Both the position numbers and the translations under genes were made by a program. Shown here piece by piece: positions 1 through 8,657 of a stretch of 64,000 nt of DNA (position 1 is its first letter; the number at the start of each line of letters is the position of its first letter). The notes under the pieces were generated by a model. The model worked only from the letters and a program-made list of their open reading frames with translations, did no database searches and had not been told where the DNA came from. Origin of the DNA: Shewanella sp. MR-4 (lineage in GTDB: Bacteria; Pseudomonadota; Gammaproteobacteria; Enterobacterales; Shewanellaceae); NCBI RefSeq assembly GCF_000014685.1, contig NC_008321.1:2601001-2665000 (forward strand), written 5' to 3'.

Positions 1-244
1 GCAGATAGGTTTCAAGGGTTTTAGATTGGCTTGGCGCTGCGGCCACATTGGCTTTTTTAAAGCGTTTTATCTGCGGAAAAGCCGTATCGAGCGTCGCTTG
101 GCTAATGCCTTGAGCACTCGCCTCTTGCTTAAGCTTAAGAAGATAATCATTGAAGGAGGTATCTTGCCCTAGCGCGCTATGGCTTATCAAGGGCAAGAAA
201 ATCAATGTACATGCTGCAACGCGTTTAAGGAGTGTCTTTGGCAT
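1..244 (-). CDS. Lytic murein transglycosylase, N-terminal part (cut by the window edge)
   Basis: The first 81 codons of a minus-strand gene lie here; the rest is beyond base 1. Translation begins at ATG 244-242 with a hydrophobic signal peptide (MPKTLLKRVAACTLIFLPLI) and then FNDYLLKLKQEASAQGISQA, which resembles the start of MltB-like lytic transglycosylases (the usual 'F..WL..F...A.. .GIS..T' opening). Such enzymes cleave peptidoglycan glycan strands in the periplasm. The catalytic region is outside the window, so the family call rests on the N-terminus only. It lies 24 bases downstream of ycgL on the same strand, so the two may share a transcript. Confidence 0.6.
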   Translation of the reverse strand, partial: MPKTLLKRVAACTLIFLPLISHSALGQDTSFNDYLLKLKQEASAQGISQATLDTAFPQIKRFKKANVAAAPSQSKTLETYL

Positions 245-268
245 ATACCATTGTCCGAAGTTTATTGG

Positions 269-547
269 CTAGTCTTTAATCCCAAGACTTACTCTGTGTT
301 CGGCCAATAAATTAACCTGCGGTGGCGGAATTTGTAAATAAAAACCCTTTTCCTCGAGTGCTGCTCTGACCTTTTGAATATCGGCAATACCGAGGGATTC
401 ACGCTTAGCTATGGGGAACACCATCACTAACTGAGGCACACCAAACATATCCAACAGCGCTTGGGGGACGTCATCAAAACAGTCCCTTTTGTTCACAAAT
501 AAATAAGTGTCAGCCTTTCGACTACTTTTATAAACCGCACATAGCAT
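269..547 (-). CDS. ycgL: YcgL-domain protein
   Basis: This encodes a small cytoplasmic protein of 92 residues beginning MLCAVYKSSRKADTYLFV, the typical start of the YcgL family of unknown biochemical role. The open frame continues upstream to 586, but ATG 547-545 gives the family's normal length and N-terminus. The conserved middle (the FGVPQLVMVF region) and the LLAEHR stretch near the C-terminus are present. The gene is divergent from minC across a 123-bp spacer, the arrangement seen in other gammaproteobacteria where ycgL sits beside the min operon. No function is assigned beyond the family. Confidence 0.85.
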   Translation of the reverse strand: MLCAVYKSSRKADTYLFVNKRDCFDDVPQALLDMFGVPQLVMVFPIAKRESLGIADIQKVRAALEEKGFYLQIPPPQVNLLAEHRVSLGIKD

Positions 548-670
548 AACAGTATAAATATCCAATAGTTCAAACTTGCCAGTCAATGGGGCACACTATA
601 ACATGGTCGCCTAGTAATTTAATTGCAAAATCAGCGAACCGACTGATGATTTCTGGAGAATAGTGCCGGG

Positions 671-1336
671 ATGTCAAAACCTAGCTTAGAGTTAAAAGGC
701 GCTTCTTTTACTCTTTCAGTGCTTCATATCAATAGCAGCGACTTAAATGCTGTCATGGCTGAATTAGATAGCAAATTGGCACAAGCCCCTCAATTTTTTC
801 TGGGTGCCCCCTTAGTCGTCAACCTCAGCGCCATCCAAGATAACGATTTCAATTTACATGGCTTAAAAGAGTTATTACTTTCCCGCCAGTTAGTTATCGT
901 GGGGATCACCGGGGCAACCATCGCTCTCAGTAATCAAGCCAAGACCCTAGGACTTGCCATAGTGAAAGCGGGCAAACAGAGCGTTACGCCCCCGCCTGCG
1001 CCGCGTCAAACTAAGGTTTTGAAGCAAAATATCCGTTCAGGTCAGCAAGTCTATGCAAAAAATGGCGATTTAATCATATTTGGTGCCGTAGGGAATGGCG
1101 CTGAAGTCATTGCCGATGGTAGCATTCATATTTATGGCGCATTACGAGGAAAAGCCATGGCGGGCGCGGCTGGCGACAGCAGCGCAGTGATCATCGCCCA
1201 TTCCCTCGAGGCTGAATTAGTTTCAATAGCAGGGCAATATTGGCTCGCTGAAAATCTACAACAACATAGCTCAGATAAAAGCGGCTGCATTCGCTTAAAT
1301 GGCGAGTCGCTTATCGTTGAATCATTGCCCCTCTAA
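671..1336 (+). CDS. minC: Septum site-determining protein MinC
   Basis: MinC inhibits FtsZ polymerisation away from midcell and is recruited to the membrane by MinD. The 221-residue protein has the N-terminal FtsZ-inhibitory domain (about 1-105), a short proline-rich linker near residues 107-112 (TPPPAPRQT), and the C-terminal beta-helix domain (about 120-221) with the diagnostic [20 protein letters not shown] stretch that dimerises and binds MinD. The length is close to E. coli MinC. ATG 671 is preceded by GGAGAA. The gene opens a minC-minD-minE operon: minD follows after 27 bases and minE after another 2. Confidence 0.97.
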
Positions 1337-1363
1337 ATGGCATAAAAAAGGATAGAGAGAAAC

Positions 1364-2173
1364 ATGGCACAAATTATTGTTGTCACTTCAGGTAAAGGTG
1401 GTGTTGGTAAGACCACATCCAGTGCGGCGATTGCAACTGGACTTGCACTACAAGGGCATAAAACTGTTGTTATCGATTTCGATATAGGCTTACGTAACTT
1501 AGATCTGATCATGGGCTGTGAGCGCCGCGTCGTCTATGATTTTGTCAATGTGATCAACGGCGAAGCCAATTTAAATCAGGCTCTGATTAAAGACAAACGC
1601 TGCGACAAACTGTTTGTACTGCCTGCATCGCAAACCCGTGATAAAGATGCACTGACCAAAGAAGGCGTGGGTCGTGTGCTTGATGATTTAGCGAAAGAAT
1701 TTGATTTTATTCTCTGTGACTCACCCGCAGGGATCGAGCAAGGCGCGATGATGGCACTGTATTTTGCCGATATCGCCATTGTGACCACCAACCCTGAAGT
1801 GAGCTCGGTTCGGGACTCTGACCGTATTCTGGGTATGCTACAGAGCAAGTCACGCCGCGCCGAACTGAATTTAGAACCGATAAAAGAGTACTTACTGCTG
1901 ACTCGTTATTCTCCTAGTCGGGTAAAATCGGGCGAAATGTTAAGTGTTGACGATGTAAAAGAAATCCTTGCCATTGAATTACTTGGTGTTATCCCTGAAT
2001 CACAATCTGTACTCAAGGCCTCTAACTCGGGTGTGCCTGTGATTATCGATCAAGAGAGTGATGCAGGTGCGGCTTACAGTGATACGGTCGCGCGTTTACT
2101 GGGTGAAGATGTGCCAGTACGCTTCATTACGGAAGAGAAAAAAGGTTTCTTACAACGGATATTTGGTAGCTAA
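1364..2173 (+). CDS. minD: Septum site-determining ATPase MinD
   Basis: MinD is a membrane-cycling ParA/MinD-type ATPase that carries MinC to the cell poles. The 269-residue protein has the deviant Walker A motif GKGGVGKTT at residues 11-19 (signature lysine in the second position), the switch region around VIDFDIGLRNLDL (37-49), and a C-terminal amphipathic membrane-targeting helix (KKGFLQRIFGS). ATG 1364 follows a purine-rich AAGGATAGAGAG. Its stop codon is 2 bases before minE, so translation is probably coupled. Confidence 0.98.
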   Translation: MAQIIVVTSGKGGVGKTTSSAAIATGLALQGHKTVVIDFDIGLRNLDLIMGCERRVVYDFVNVINGEANLNQALIKDKRCDKLFVLPASQTRDKDALTKEGVGRVLDDLAKEFDFILCDSPAGIEQGAMMALYFADIAIVTTNPEVSSVRDSDRILGMLQSKSRRAELNLEPIKEYLLLTRYSPSRVKSGEMLSVDDVKEILAIELLGVIPESQSVLKASNSGVPVIIDQESDAGAAYSDTVARLLGEDVPVRFITEEKKGFLQRIFGS

Positions 2174-2175
2174 TT

Positions 2176-2433
2176 ATGTCTTTACTCGACTATTTCAAAA
2201 GCAAGAAAAAGCCTAGCACTGCGGTAATGGCAAAAGAGCGACTACAAATTATTGTGGCCCATCAACGTGGACAACGGGATACACCCGATTATTTTCCACA
2301 GATGAAACAAGAAATTATCGCCGTGATCCGCAAATATGTGCATATTTCTGATGATCAAGTTTCTGTGCAGTTAGATCAGAACGACGATAACCTGTCGGTA
2401 CTCGAACTTAACGTCACACTGCCTGACAGATAA
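2176..2433 (+). CDS. minE: Cell division topological specificity factor MinE
   Basis: MinE stimulates the MinD ATPase and drives pole-to-pole oscillation. The 85-residue protein has the short N-terminal membrane-binding segment (MSLLDYFKSKKK), the anti-MinCD region that can switch between helix and strand (AKERLQIIVAHQRG, residues 20-33), and the C-terminal topological-specificity domain containing YFPQMKQEIIAVIRKYV. It is the last gene of minCDE and is followed by a hairpin terminator at 2445-2475. Confidence 0.97.
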   Translation: MSLLDYFKSKKKPSTAVMAKERLQIIVAHQRGQRDTPDYFPQMKQEIIAVIRKYVHISDDQVSVQLDQNDDNLSVLELNVTLPDR

Positions 2434-2444
2434 GTCGAGCGTTG

Positions 2445-2475
2445 GCGTCATCCTCATCACGGGGATGACGCTTTC
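2445..2475 (+). terminator. Hairpin terminator after minE
   Basis: A 9-bp stem (GCGTCATCC at 2445-2453, GGATGACGC at 2463-2471) is followed by TTTCT, a short uridine tract. It lies 12 bases after the minE stop and probably ends the minCDE transcript. Confidence 0.7.
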
Positions 2476-2621
2476 TGCTGTGATTTTTCTAGCATTTGGG
2501 CGAAATGAGCTGAGTTAAGCCTTGATATAAGTGATTAATTAAAGTGATAAAGGCCTCAACGATTGCCAAGACCTCGATTTTACTTCAGCTTTTAAAATCA
2601 GCCTTTAAACAGCCTTAAATA

Positions 2622-3725
2622 TTAAACTTCAAGCTTTGCCAACGATTCGGCGGCAATTTGTCCGCGCCAACCACTCAAGACCGTCGGTAACTCACCCTGC
2701 TGCTTATCCCAACGCCATTGTAAATACTCATGAATATGACGTTTTGAGCCTAGCATTTCCATCGGGATGGCATGCTGCTCGCACAGTTCAGTTAAGCAGG
2801 TTTTTATGTTCTTAAAGGCCGATTTGTAACCTGGTTTGAGCGCTAAGACATCCACTAATTCTGGTGGATTGTTTAAATCCGCGGTCTGCATCACCCGTAA
2901 AATATCTTTACCGTGAATGCGTTTCTCTTGCTCGGTCAAATCGTTCAGTTTGAGCAAATCACTCATGCTCTTAGGTTGTTTCTTCGCAAGAGCAATCAAA
3001 CCATGATCTTTTATCACAAAGCCCAAGGCTAAATCCCGCGCTAAGGCTTTTTCTAAACGCCACTTCGCCAGCACTTTAAGGTAAGCCAGCTGATTCTCGG
3101 TAAGCTGAAAAGCGTTTTTGACTCTCAGGTACGCAGTATCCATATCCGGCGGCGCTAAGCGCCCTTCTGTCATCCGCTCACCTTCTTCATACAGCCAGCC
3201 TAAGCGATCTTGCGCTTTAAGCTTGTCGGCGAGTTGCGGATAGAGTTGATACAGATACAACACATCGTTGGCGGCGTAGCTAAGCTGCGCCTCAGTCAAA
3301 GGGCGGCGCATCCAGTCGGTGCGCGACTCACCTTTATCAATCACTTCACCTAAACAGGTTTCCACTAACTTGGCATAACCCAGGCCATGGCCCATGCCAC
3401 ATAAAGAGGCGGCAATTTGGCTATCGAATAAGGGCGTTGGTTGACGCTGACCATAGTGGGCGAAGACCTCTAAGTCCTCACTGCAAGAGTGCACTAGTTT
3501 GATAATGTTAGGATTATCCAGCAAAGACCAGAATGCACTGAGGTCGGGTAAGGCAACAGGGTCAATTAAGGCTAAGGTTTTACCATCATAGGCTTGAATA
3601 AGGCCAAGCTTAGCGTAATAGGTACGTGTGCGCACAAACTCGGTATCTAATACGAGCAGCGGACTCTGTTGATATTGAGCTACGAGGGCATTGAGGCTCG
3701 CTTCGTCGCTCACATACTGAAACAC
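2622..3725 (-). CDS. rnd: Ribonuclease D
   Basis: This is a 3'-5' exoribonuclease for tRNA and stable-RNA 3' ends. The DEDD catalytic residues are visible in LDTEFVRT, HSCSEDLEVF and AANDVLYLY, followed by the HRDC nucleic-acid-binding domain in the second half. The open frame runs to a TTG at 3776, but that codon lies inside the U-tract of the fadD terminator. GTG at 3725-3723 is preceded by GGAGAAG at good spacing and gives MFQYVSDEASLNALV, the usual RNase D start; TTG 3731 is an alternative. Protein length is then 367 residues against about 375 in E. coli. It lies downstream of fadD. Confidence 0.93.
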   Translation of the reverse strand: MFQYVSDEASLNALVAQYQQSPLLVLDTEFVRTRTYYAKLGLIQAYDGKTLALIDPVALPDLSAFWSLLDNPNIIKLVHSCSEDLEVFAHYGQRQPTPLFDSQIAASLCGMGHGLGYAKLVETCLGEVIDKGESRTDWMRRPLTEAQLSYAANDVLYLYQLYPQLADKLKAQDRLGWLYEEGERMTEGRLAPPDMDTAYLRVKNAFQLTENQLAYLKVLAKWRLEKALARDLALGFVIKDHGLIALAKKQPKSMSDLLKLNDLTEQEKRIHGKDILRVMQTADLNNPPELVDVLALKPGYKSAFKNIKTCLTELCEQHAIPMEMLGSKRHIHEYLQWRWDKQQGELPTVLSGWRGQIAAESLAKLEV

Positions 3726-3762
3726 TGACAAATTCTTCTCCAGTTCCTGTGGGTTAATCACA

Positions 3763-3799
3763 TTCCATAAAAACAAAAGCCGGCTGATGCCGGCTTCAA
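3763..3799 (-). terminator. Intrinsic terminator of fadD
   Basis: On the minus strand AAGCCGGC-ATCA-GCCGGCTT is followed by TTGTTTTT, a classic stem and U-tract directly after the fadD stop. It separates fadD from rnd and overlaps the apparent 5' end of the rnd open frame, which argues for the downstream rnd start. Confidence 0.85.
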
Positions 3800-3801
3800 T
3801 C

Positions 3802-5475
3802 TTACGCGCGCTTCACTTCGTCTCGAAGCTCTCGTCGCAAGATCTTACCCACGTTGGTTTTAGGTAACTCATCCCTAAATTCTACCAGCTTCGGTACTTT
3901 ATATCCCGTTAAATGCGCGCGGCAATGCTTAATGATGTCGTCAGCGGTTAAAGATTTATCTTTTGCCACCACAAACACCTTTACTAATTCACCGCTCGCG
4001 TCATTTGGTACCCCAACTGCGGCCACTTCAATGACTTTAGGATGCAAAGCAACCACTTCTTCGACTTCATTGGGGAAGACGTTGAAGCCCGAAACTAAAA
4101 TCATGTCTTTCTTACGATCGACGATATAGAAGAAACCTTGTTCATCCATATAACCGATATCGCCCGTGGCGAGCCAGCCGTCTTTATCAATCACTTTGGC
4201 GGTCTCTTCTGGACGCTGCCAATAGCCTTTCATGATTTGTGGGCCTTTACCCAACAGCTCACCCGTCTCACCTTGCGGTAACACATTACCCGCATCATCA
4301 CGTACTTGAATTAAGGTTGATGGTGCCGGGAACCCGATAGAACCGTTGTAGCCATCTAAGTTATAGGGGCAGCATGTGAGTAGCGGTGACGCTTCGGTTA
4401 AACCATAACCTTCGAGTAAGCGGGTTTTGGTGATGCTCTGCCATTTGTCGGCTACGGCTTTTTGTACCGCCATCCCGCCACCAATGGATAATTTGAGGCG
4501 AGAAAAGTCCAGTTCAGCAAAATCGCTACTGTTCACTAACGCATTAAACAGGGTGTTGACGCCCGTCAGCGCGGTAAAAGGATATTTCTTGAGTTCAGCC
4601 ACAAACCCTGGAATATCGCGAGGGTTAGTGATTAACAGGTTCTGACTGCCCTTATGTAAAAACAGTAAGCAGTTCACTGTTAATGCAAAAATATGGTAAA
4701 GCGGTAAGGCAGTGACCACAAACTCACTGCCATCACGTAGTGCCGGGGAGTAAGCCCCATTCGCCTGCAATACGTTTGCGACCACGTTTCTGTGGGTCAA
4801 CATGGCGCCCTTTGACACCCCAGTCGTACCACCTGTGTATTGCAAAAAGGCTAAGTCATCACCCGTGATAACCGGTTTGACATACTGCATACGGCGCCCT
4901 CTTGAGAGGGTTTCGCGCATCGAGAGTGCATGGGGTAGATCGTATTTAGGCACTAGTTTTTTGATGTATTTAACCACAAAGTTAACTAAGGTGCGTTTTG
5001 GCGCACTGAGTTGGTCACCTAAACTTGTGATAATCACGCTTTTTACAGGTGTCTGTTCGACAACTTCTTCCAAGGTACGGGCAAAGTTCGATACCACAAC
5101 AATAGCCTTAGCGCCCGAGTCGACTAATTGGTGCTTTAATTCGCGCGGAGTGTAAAGTGGGTTAACGTTAACCACTACCATGCCCGCACGTAAAATGCCG
5201 AACAGCGCAATGGGATATTGCAGCAAATTCGGCATCATCAGGGCAACGCGGTCACCCTTTTGTAGCTTTAATTCATTTTGCAGATAGGCGGCAAACGCGC
5301 GGCTGCGTTCTTCAAGTTTACGGTAAGTTAGCGTAGCTCCCATGTTGATAAATGCTGGTTGATCCGCATATTTAGCCACCGCTGTCTCGAACATATCGAC
5401 GAGTGATGAATACTGATCCACATTAATCTCAGCAGGCACATCTTTTGGCAAATGATTAATCCAAGGCTGATCCAC
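3802..5475 (-). CDS. fadD: Long-chain fatty acid-CoA ligase
   Basis: FadD activates long-chain fatty acids to acyl-CoA with ATP at the inner membrane, feeding beta-oxidation. The 557-residue protein (E. coli FadD is 561) has the AMP-binding P-loop YTGGTTGVSKGAML (from residue 213), the YGLTEASPLL adenine-contact motif, the FACS-type GWLATGDIGYMDEQGFFYIV region, and the C-terminal catalytic lysine motif near KTNVGKILRREL. The start is GTG 5475, preceded by AGGAGAAAGTA. A hairpin terminator follows. The leader holds two AAATACCGA direct repeats 13 bases apart (5537-5558) that could be a regulator site; no obvious FadR or PsrA box was seen. Confidence 0.95.
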   Translation of the reverse strand: MDQPWINHLPKDVPAEINVDQYSSLVDMFETAVAKYADQPAFINMGATLTYRKLEERSRAFAAYLQNELKLQKGDRVALMMPNLLQYPIALFGILRAGMVVVNVNPLYTPRELKHQLVDSGAKAIVVVSNFARTLEEVVEQTPVKSVIITSLGDQLSAPKRTLVNFVVKYIKKLVPKYDLPHALSMRETLSRGRRMQYVKPVITGDDLAFLQYTGGTTGVSKGAMLTHRNVVANVLQANGAYSPALRDGSEFVVTALPLYHIFALTVNCLLFLHKGSQNLLITNPRDIPGFVAELKKYPFTALTGVNTLFNALVNSSDFAELDFSRLKLSIGGGMAVQKAVADKWQSITKTRLLEGYGLTEASPLLTCCPYNLDGYNGSIGFPAPSTLIQVRDDAGNVLPQGETGELLGKGPQIMKGYWQRPEETAKVIDKDGWLATGDIGYMDEQGFFYIVDRKKDMILVSGFNVFPNEVEEVVALHPKVIEVAAVGVPNDASGELVKVFVVAKDKSLTADDIIKHCRAHLTGYKVPKLVEFRDELPKTNVGKILRRELRDEVKRA

Positions 5476-5674
5476 TACTTTCTCCTAAATCCCCATAACT
5501 GCGGACACGGTATCCCTACTACCGTCAATACTCGACAAATACCGAGTTAAAATACCGACTTACATTTTATTGTTATTGATTGCCCCTGATAAATCATACG
5601 GGCGTTTTAATTTTGATCATCATCACATAAAAAAAATAAAAAACCTAGCGTCTTTTTTATGTAATCAAAAGCGA

Positions 5675-6541
5675 TTATTCGACAAACTGCTGGATCAAGT
5701 GTGCAACCCCTTTGGCGTTATCCATATGCACATGGTGATCGCCCTCGAGCATATGTTCAGACAAGTGTGTGAACCATTTCCTCGCCTTAGGCAGTGCCGA
5801 CTGCAACTGGCTAAAGCCCTGTTTGCCGCAAATCAATAGGGTCGAGACAGAGATGTGCTGCATCAATGCATCGACCTGCTCAAAGGTAAGTCGCATTGGC
5901 GAGTCGAGCCTTAATCTTGGATCACTGCGCCAGGCAACACCATCGGTGGTAGGTTGCATATTGCGCTCGAGTAACAAGCGGCACCAAGGCTCCGCCAGCC
6001 CAGTTAAGTGCACTCTGGCTTTTACTGCCGTGTCCATGTTGTCGTAGACTTTTAGCTGTTTATGCTTTTGCGCTAAAAACTTCTCGTGCTGATAAAAACT
6101 CTTTCGCAGCCGCGTTTTTGCCTGAGTTGGCGACTCAAATAGTGGGCTTAACGCCTCAATCAAAATCAGTTTGTTAACCTTTTCAGGAAAGGTTGCGGTA
6201 TACGCGGAGGCAATAATGCCCCCTAACGAATGTCCGATAATGGCCAACGGCTTTTGCGGCAACATCGCCAGTAACGCATCGAGATCGTATAAATAGTCAA
6301 TCCAATGCAACGGATAATGCCCCGGCCGATGCGCAGAAAAGCCATGACCGGGCCAATCTATGGCAAGTATCTGATAATGAGGCAAATACTCAGCTAGTGG
6401 CTCAAAACTGTTCGCATTGTCTAACCAACCATGCAACGCGAGTAATAACGGTTTATCTTTCGCCCCCCATAATCGACCACTCAGCTTGATATGGGGTAAC
6501 ACAAACTCGACTTGATTTTTGGGGGCGAAAGATTGCCACAT
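5675..6541 (-). CDS. Alpha/beta-hydrolase fold protein
   Basis: This is a 288-residue cytoplasmic hydrolase of unknown substrate. It shows the alpha/beta-hydrolase sequence LLALHGWLDNANSFEPLA (oxyanion HGW), IDWPGHGFSAHRPG, the nucleophile elbow IGHSLGGIIAS, and a C-terminal catalytic histidine in EGDHHVHMDN. It resembles the esterase/lipase group often beside fadD in Shewanella, which suggests lipid or ester turnover, but this is inference. ATG 6541 gives the natural start. Codon use is like its neighbours. Confidence 0.85.
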   Translation of the reverse strand: MWQSFAPKNQVEFVLPHIKLSGRLWGAKDKPLLLALHGWLDNANSFEPLAEYLPHYQILAIDWPGHGFSAHRPGHYPLHWIDYLYDLDALLAMLPQKPLAIIGHSLGGIIASAYTATFPEKVNKLILIEALSPLFESPTQAKTRLRKSFYQHEKFLAQKHKQLKVYDNMDTAVKARVHLTGLAEPWCRLLLERNMQPTTDGVAWRSDPRLRLDSPMRLTFEQVDALMQHISVSTLLICGKQGFSQLQSALPKARKWFTHLSEHMLEGDHHVHMDNAKGVAHLIQQFVE

Positions 6542-6562
6542 ATTGCCTCTAATGTCAGGTGA

Positions 6563-7375
6563 TTAGCGCGATTTTTTGATAAATTTGAGCGTCATGCGAT
6601 CGCTCTCACCAATTGCTTGGTATTTTTCCTTATCGGTATCGCCTAGAGCAAAGGAAGGTGGTAGCGTCCATACCCCCTTAGCGTAGTCCTTAGTGTCTTT
6701 CGGATTGGCGTTGATTTCTGAGCTTTCGGCTAAGGTAAACCCGACTTTTTTGGCCAGCGCGATCATCTCGTCTTGGTCCATATAGCCAGTACTTATATTC
6801 ATGCCTTTGTTGGCTCTATGTTCAACCACACCAAACACACCGCCATCTTTAAGCACTTTATAGGAAGCTGTAAACACGTTTTCCAGCTGATCGCTTGAGG
6901 CCCAGTTATGCAAGTTACGGAAGGTTAATACCAAGTCCGCACTGCCATCGGCACCTAAATTCATCTTGGCCGGTGGGTCGAGGATCAGCATTTTCGCATT
7001 ACCAAACAAGGCTTTATTAGCCGTCATCCAAGTATCGAATTTCACGCCCGCTTTGGCACGATAGCGATTACCTGGGGTGTCTGTGCTTGGGTTAGTTTCA
7101 AAGCTTGCGGCAATATACTGTCCCTCAGGCGCTAAATAAGGCGCGAGAATTTCCGTGTACCAGCCATTGCCTGGCCAGAGTTCAATCACGGTTTGTGTTG
7201 GGGTAATACCAAAAAATGTGAGGGTTTCTGCGGGGTGACGATAACTATCGCGGCTGGCGTTTTTCGCTTGGCGAAACTCGCTCTTAATGGCTTTATCCAA
7301 ACCTTCATCGGCATAGGCCATGCCTGAACATAGACCAGCAATCAGCATACTGGCGACGAGTGTGACTTTTTTCAT
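6563..7375 (-). CDS. Exported methyltransferase-like protein
   Basis: A 270-residue protein begins MKKVTLVASMLIAGLCSGMA-YA, a clear signal peptide. The mature part has a class I SAM-methyltransferase glycine-rich strand (ELWPGNGWYTEILAPYL) and later LVLTFRNLHNW and VFGVVEHRA, as in the predicted methyltransferase group COG4798. The start at 7375 is supported by AAGGAGAA; upstream in-frame codons lack this. A SAM-fold protein sent to the periplasm is odd because SAM is cytoplasmic; it may have lost catalysis or bind another ligand. The gene sits 21 bases upstream of the hydrolase on the same strand. Confidence 0.75.
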   Translation of the reverse strand: MKKVTLVASMLIAGLCSGMAYADEGLDKAIKSEFRQAKNASRDSYRHPAETLTFFGITPTQTVIELWPGNGWYTEILAPYLAPEGQYIAASFETNPSTDTPGNRYRAKAGVKFDTWMTANKALFGNAKMLILDPPAKMNLGADGSADLVLTFRNLHNWASSDQLENVFTASYKVLKDGGVFGVVEHRANKGMNISTGYMDQDEMIALAKKVGFTLAESSEINANPKDTKDYAKGVWTLPPSFALGDTDKEKYQAIGESDRMTLKFIKKSR

Positions 7376-7506
7376 AATAATTCTCCTTGGATACCGAAGA
7401 CTTAAGCTAGCAGTCAATGTAAGAAAATCCAAGAAATAGCCACATAAGTTGGCCAATTAGGCTGTAAATAATTGTGATGCAAGAAAGGCGTTAACGCAGG
7501 AGTATT

Positions 7507-8214
7507 TTAGCGTGACGAGGCAGAATCAATCCTTCGCCAAGCCATAAACAAGGCGCAGATACTGCAAAACAGCCAAATCGCCACCCATATCCATGCAGGG
7601 ATCCATGAACGCTCAGCCAGCAACACCGCATCGCCCTGCCCTTCGAGCCCAAGTAGTACAGTTGGGCTTGCCAGCGCATTGAGCATGATCATTAGGCCAA
7701 TGATGCGTAAAAATTGCGTGAGGATTTTGTTTTTGCTGAGTTTTAACGGCAGTAATAGCACTATCGTCAGCACAACTAAAATGGCTAAGGTCAGTAAATC
7801 TCTCCCCCACAGCAGACCACTTAACACCACTAAACCGCCCAGAAAGGCAAAGCTTAAGCGAATGCCCTTAGGCCAAGTTGCCAGCAGATAAATAAGGTAA
7901 CCCCAACAGGCCGCGCCAAAATAACCCGCAAATCCAATCACGAGTGGCGAGCCACCTTGGCTAAAGCAAAACCCAGCGCCATTGGGAAAGAGCTGAATAT
8001 GACTCACTATGCCGCCACTGAGCACAGTCGCGATCCCATGGGACAACTCGTGAAAATAGCTCTCGAGCCACTTAAAAGGCACGCTCAGGTAAGGAATACG
8101 CGTCAGCAATAGCGCCAACATCAGTTCGATGATAAACAAACCGCGGCTAGGAAGACCGCCAGTTAAACGAGGAGTTAAACGGGATTGAGAAGACACGGGC
8201 GAGCTATCAGGCAT
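7507..8214 (-). CDS. M50-type membrane metallopeptidase
   Basis: A 235-residue polytopic membrane protein with the zinc motif HELSH inside YFHELSHGIATVLSGG, near the N-terminal third, and at least five further hydrophobic segments. This resembles the M50B-like site-2 protease group; the second metal-ligand motif is less clear. ATG 8214 overlaps the last 8 bases of the upstream gene (8207-8515), so translation is probably coupled. A longer frame extends to 8382 but overlaps that gene more and has a poor N-terminus. Substrate unknown. Confidence 0.7.
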   Translation of the reverse strand: MPDSSPVSSQSRLTPRLTGGLPSRGLFIIELMLALLLTRIPYLSVPFKWLESYFHELSHGIATVLSGGIVSHIQLFPNGAGFCFSQGGSPLVIGFAGYFGAACWGYLIYLLATWPKGIRLSFAFLGGLVVLSGLLWGRDLLTLAILVVLTIVLLLPLKLSKNKILTQFLRIIGLMIMLNALASPTVLLGLEGQGDAVLLAERSWIPAWIWVAIWLFCSICALFMAWRRIDSASSR

Positions 8215-8515
8215 AAATATCCACGCCCACCATCTGCTGAATTTCTTCACGTTTAGCGGCATGTTGGGTTTGTAGGTATTGGGCGATAGCCCCTTGATGA
8301 CCTCGAGTACTTTGCTCGTAGTCGAGCTGGGCACCGAGTCTAGATTGTAAGTTTTGCGCAGGTCCTTCAGAGGTATCATCAAAGGCTAAGGCCGAAACCG
8401 CATCGAGCTCAATCACTGGGCGCGGCGCTTCCGTCGGCGACATTCCCTGTATGACTGCGGGGCGATTACTCGCAACCGCTTGTGTCAAACTCGTTTGAAG
8501 CGAATTTACCTGCAT
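8207..8515 (-). CDS. Conserved small protein of unknown function
   Basis: 102 residues, no signal peptide or membrane segment. The N-terminal part is Ser/Thr/Ala-rich (MQVNSLQTSLTQAVASN), followed by a charged helix-prone part (QYLQTQHAAKREEIQQ) that ends MVGVDIYA, a C-terminal pattern I have seen in small hypothetical proteins of Alteromonadales. It overlaps the M50-type gene by 8 bases, so it may be a partner or substrate of that protease; this is inference from context only. Confidence 0.65.
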   Translation of the reverse strand: MQVNSLQTSLTQAVASNRPAVIQGMSPTEAPRPVIELDAVSALAFDDTSEGPAQNLQSRLGAQLDYEQSTRGHQGAIAQYLQTQHAAKREEIQQMVGVDIYA

Positions 8516-8657
8516 CGAAATGCCCAGTTTATATCCTATTAGCCTAGTTAACCTTGTTAGGCTGTTGTGACGAGTGCCTAACTAAGAATTGATGTCTGCA
8601 TCGAGAACCCATGCAGACACTTTAGATTCTAACGTATCATAGGCAAGAATGAACAGT

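Noticed and set aside
1576..1848. Antisense frames in minD and other long genes (for example 3854-4129, 19689-20135, 37728-38036, 39458-39751)
   Set aside because: They sit within strongly recognised genes on the other strand or frame and have no domain or ribosome-binding support.
5476..5674. FadR or PsrA operator before fadD
   Set aside because: No match to the known operators was seen; only a 9-bp direct repeat (AAATACCGA) is present.
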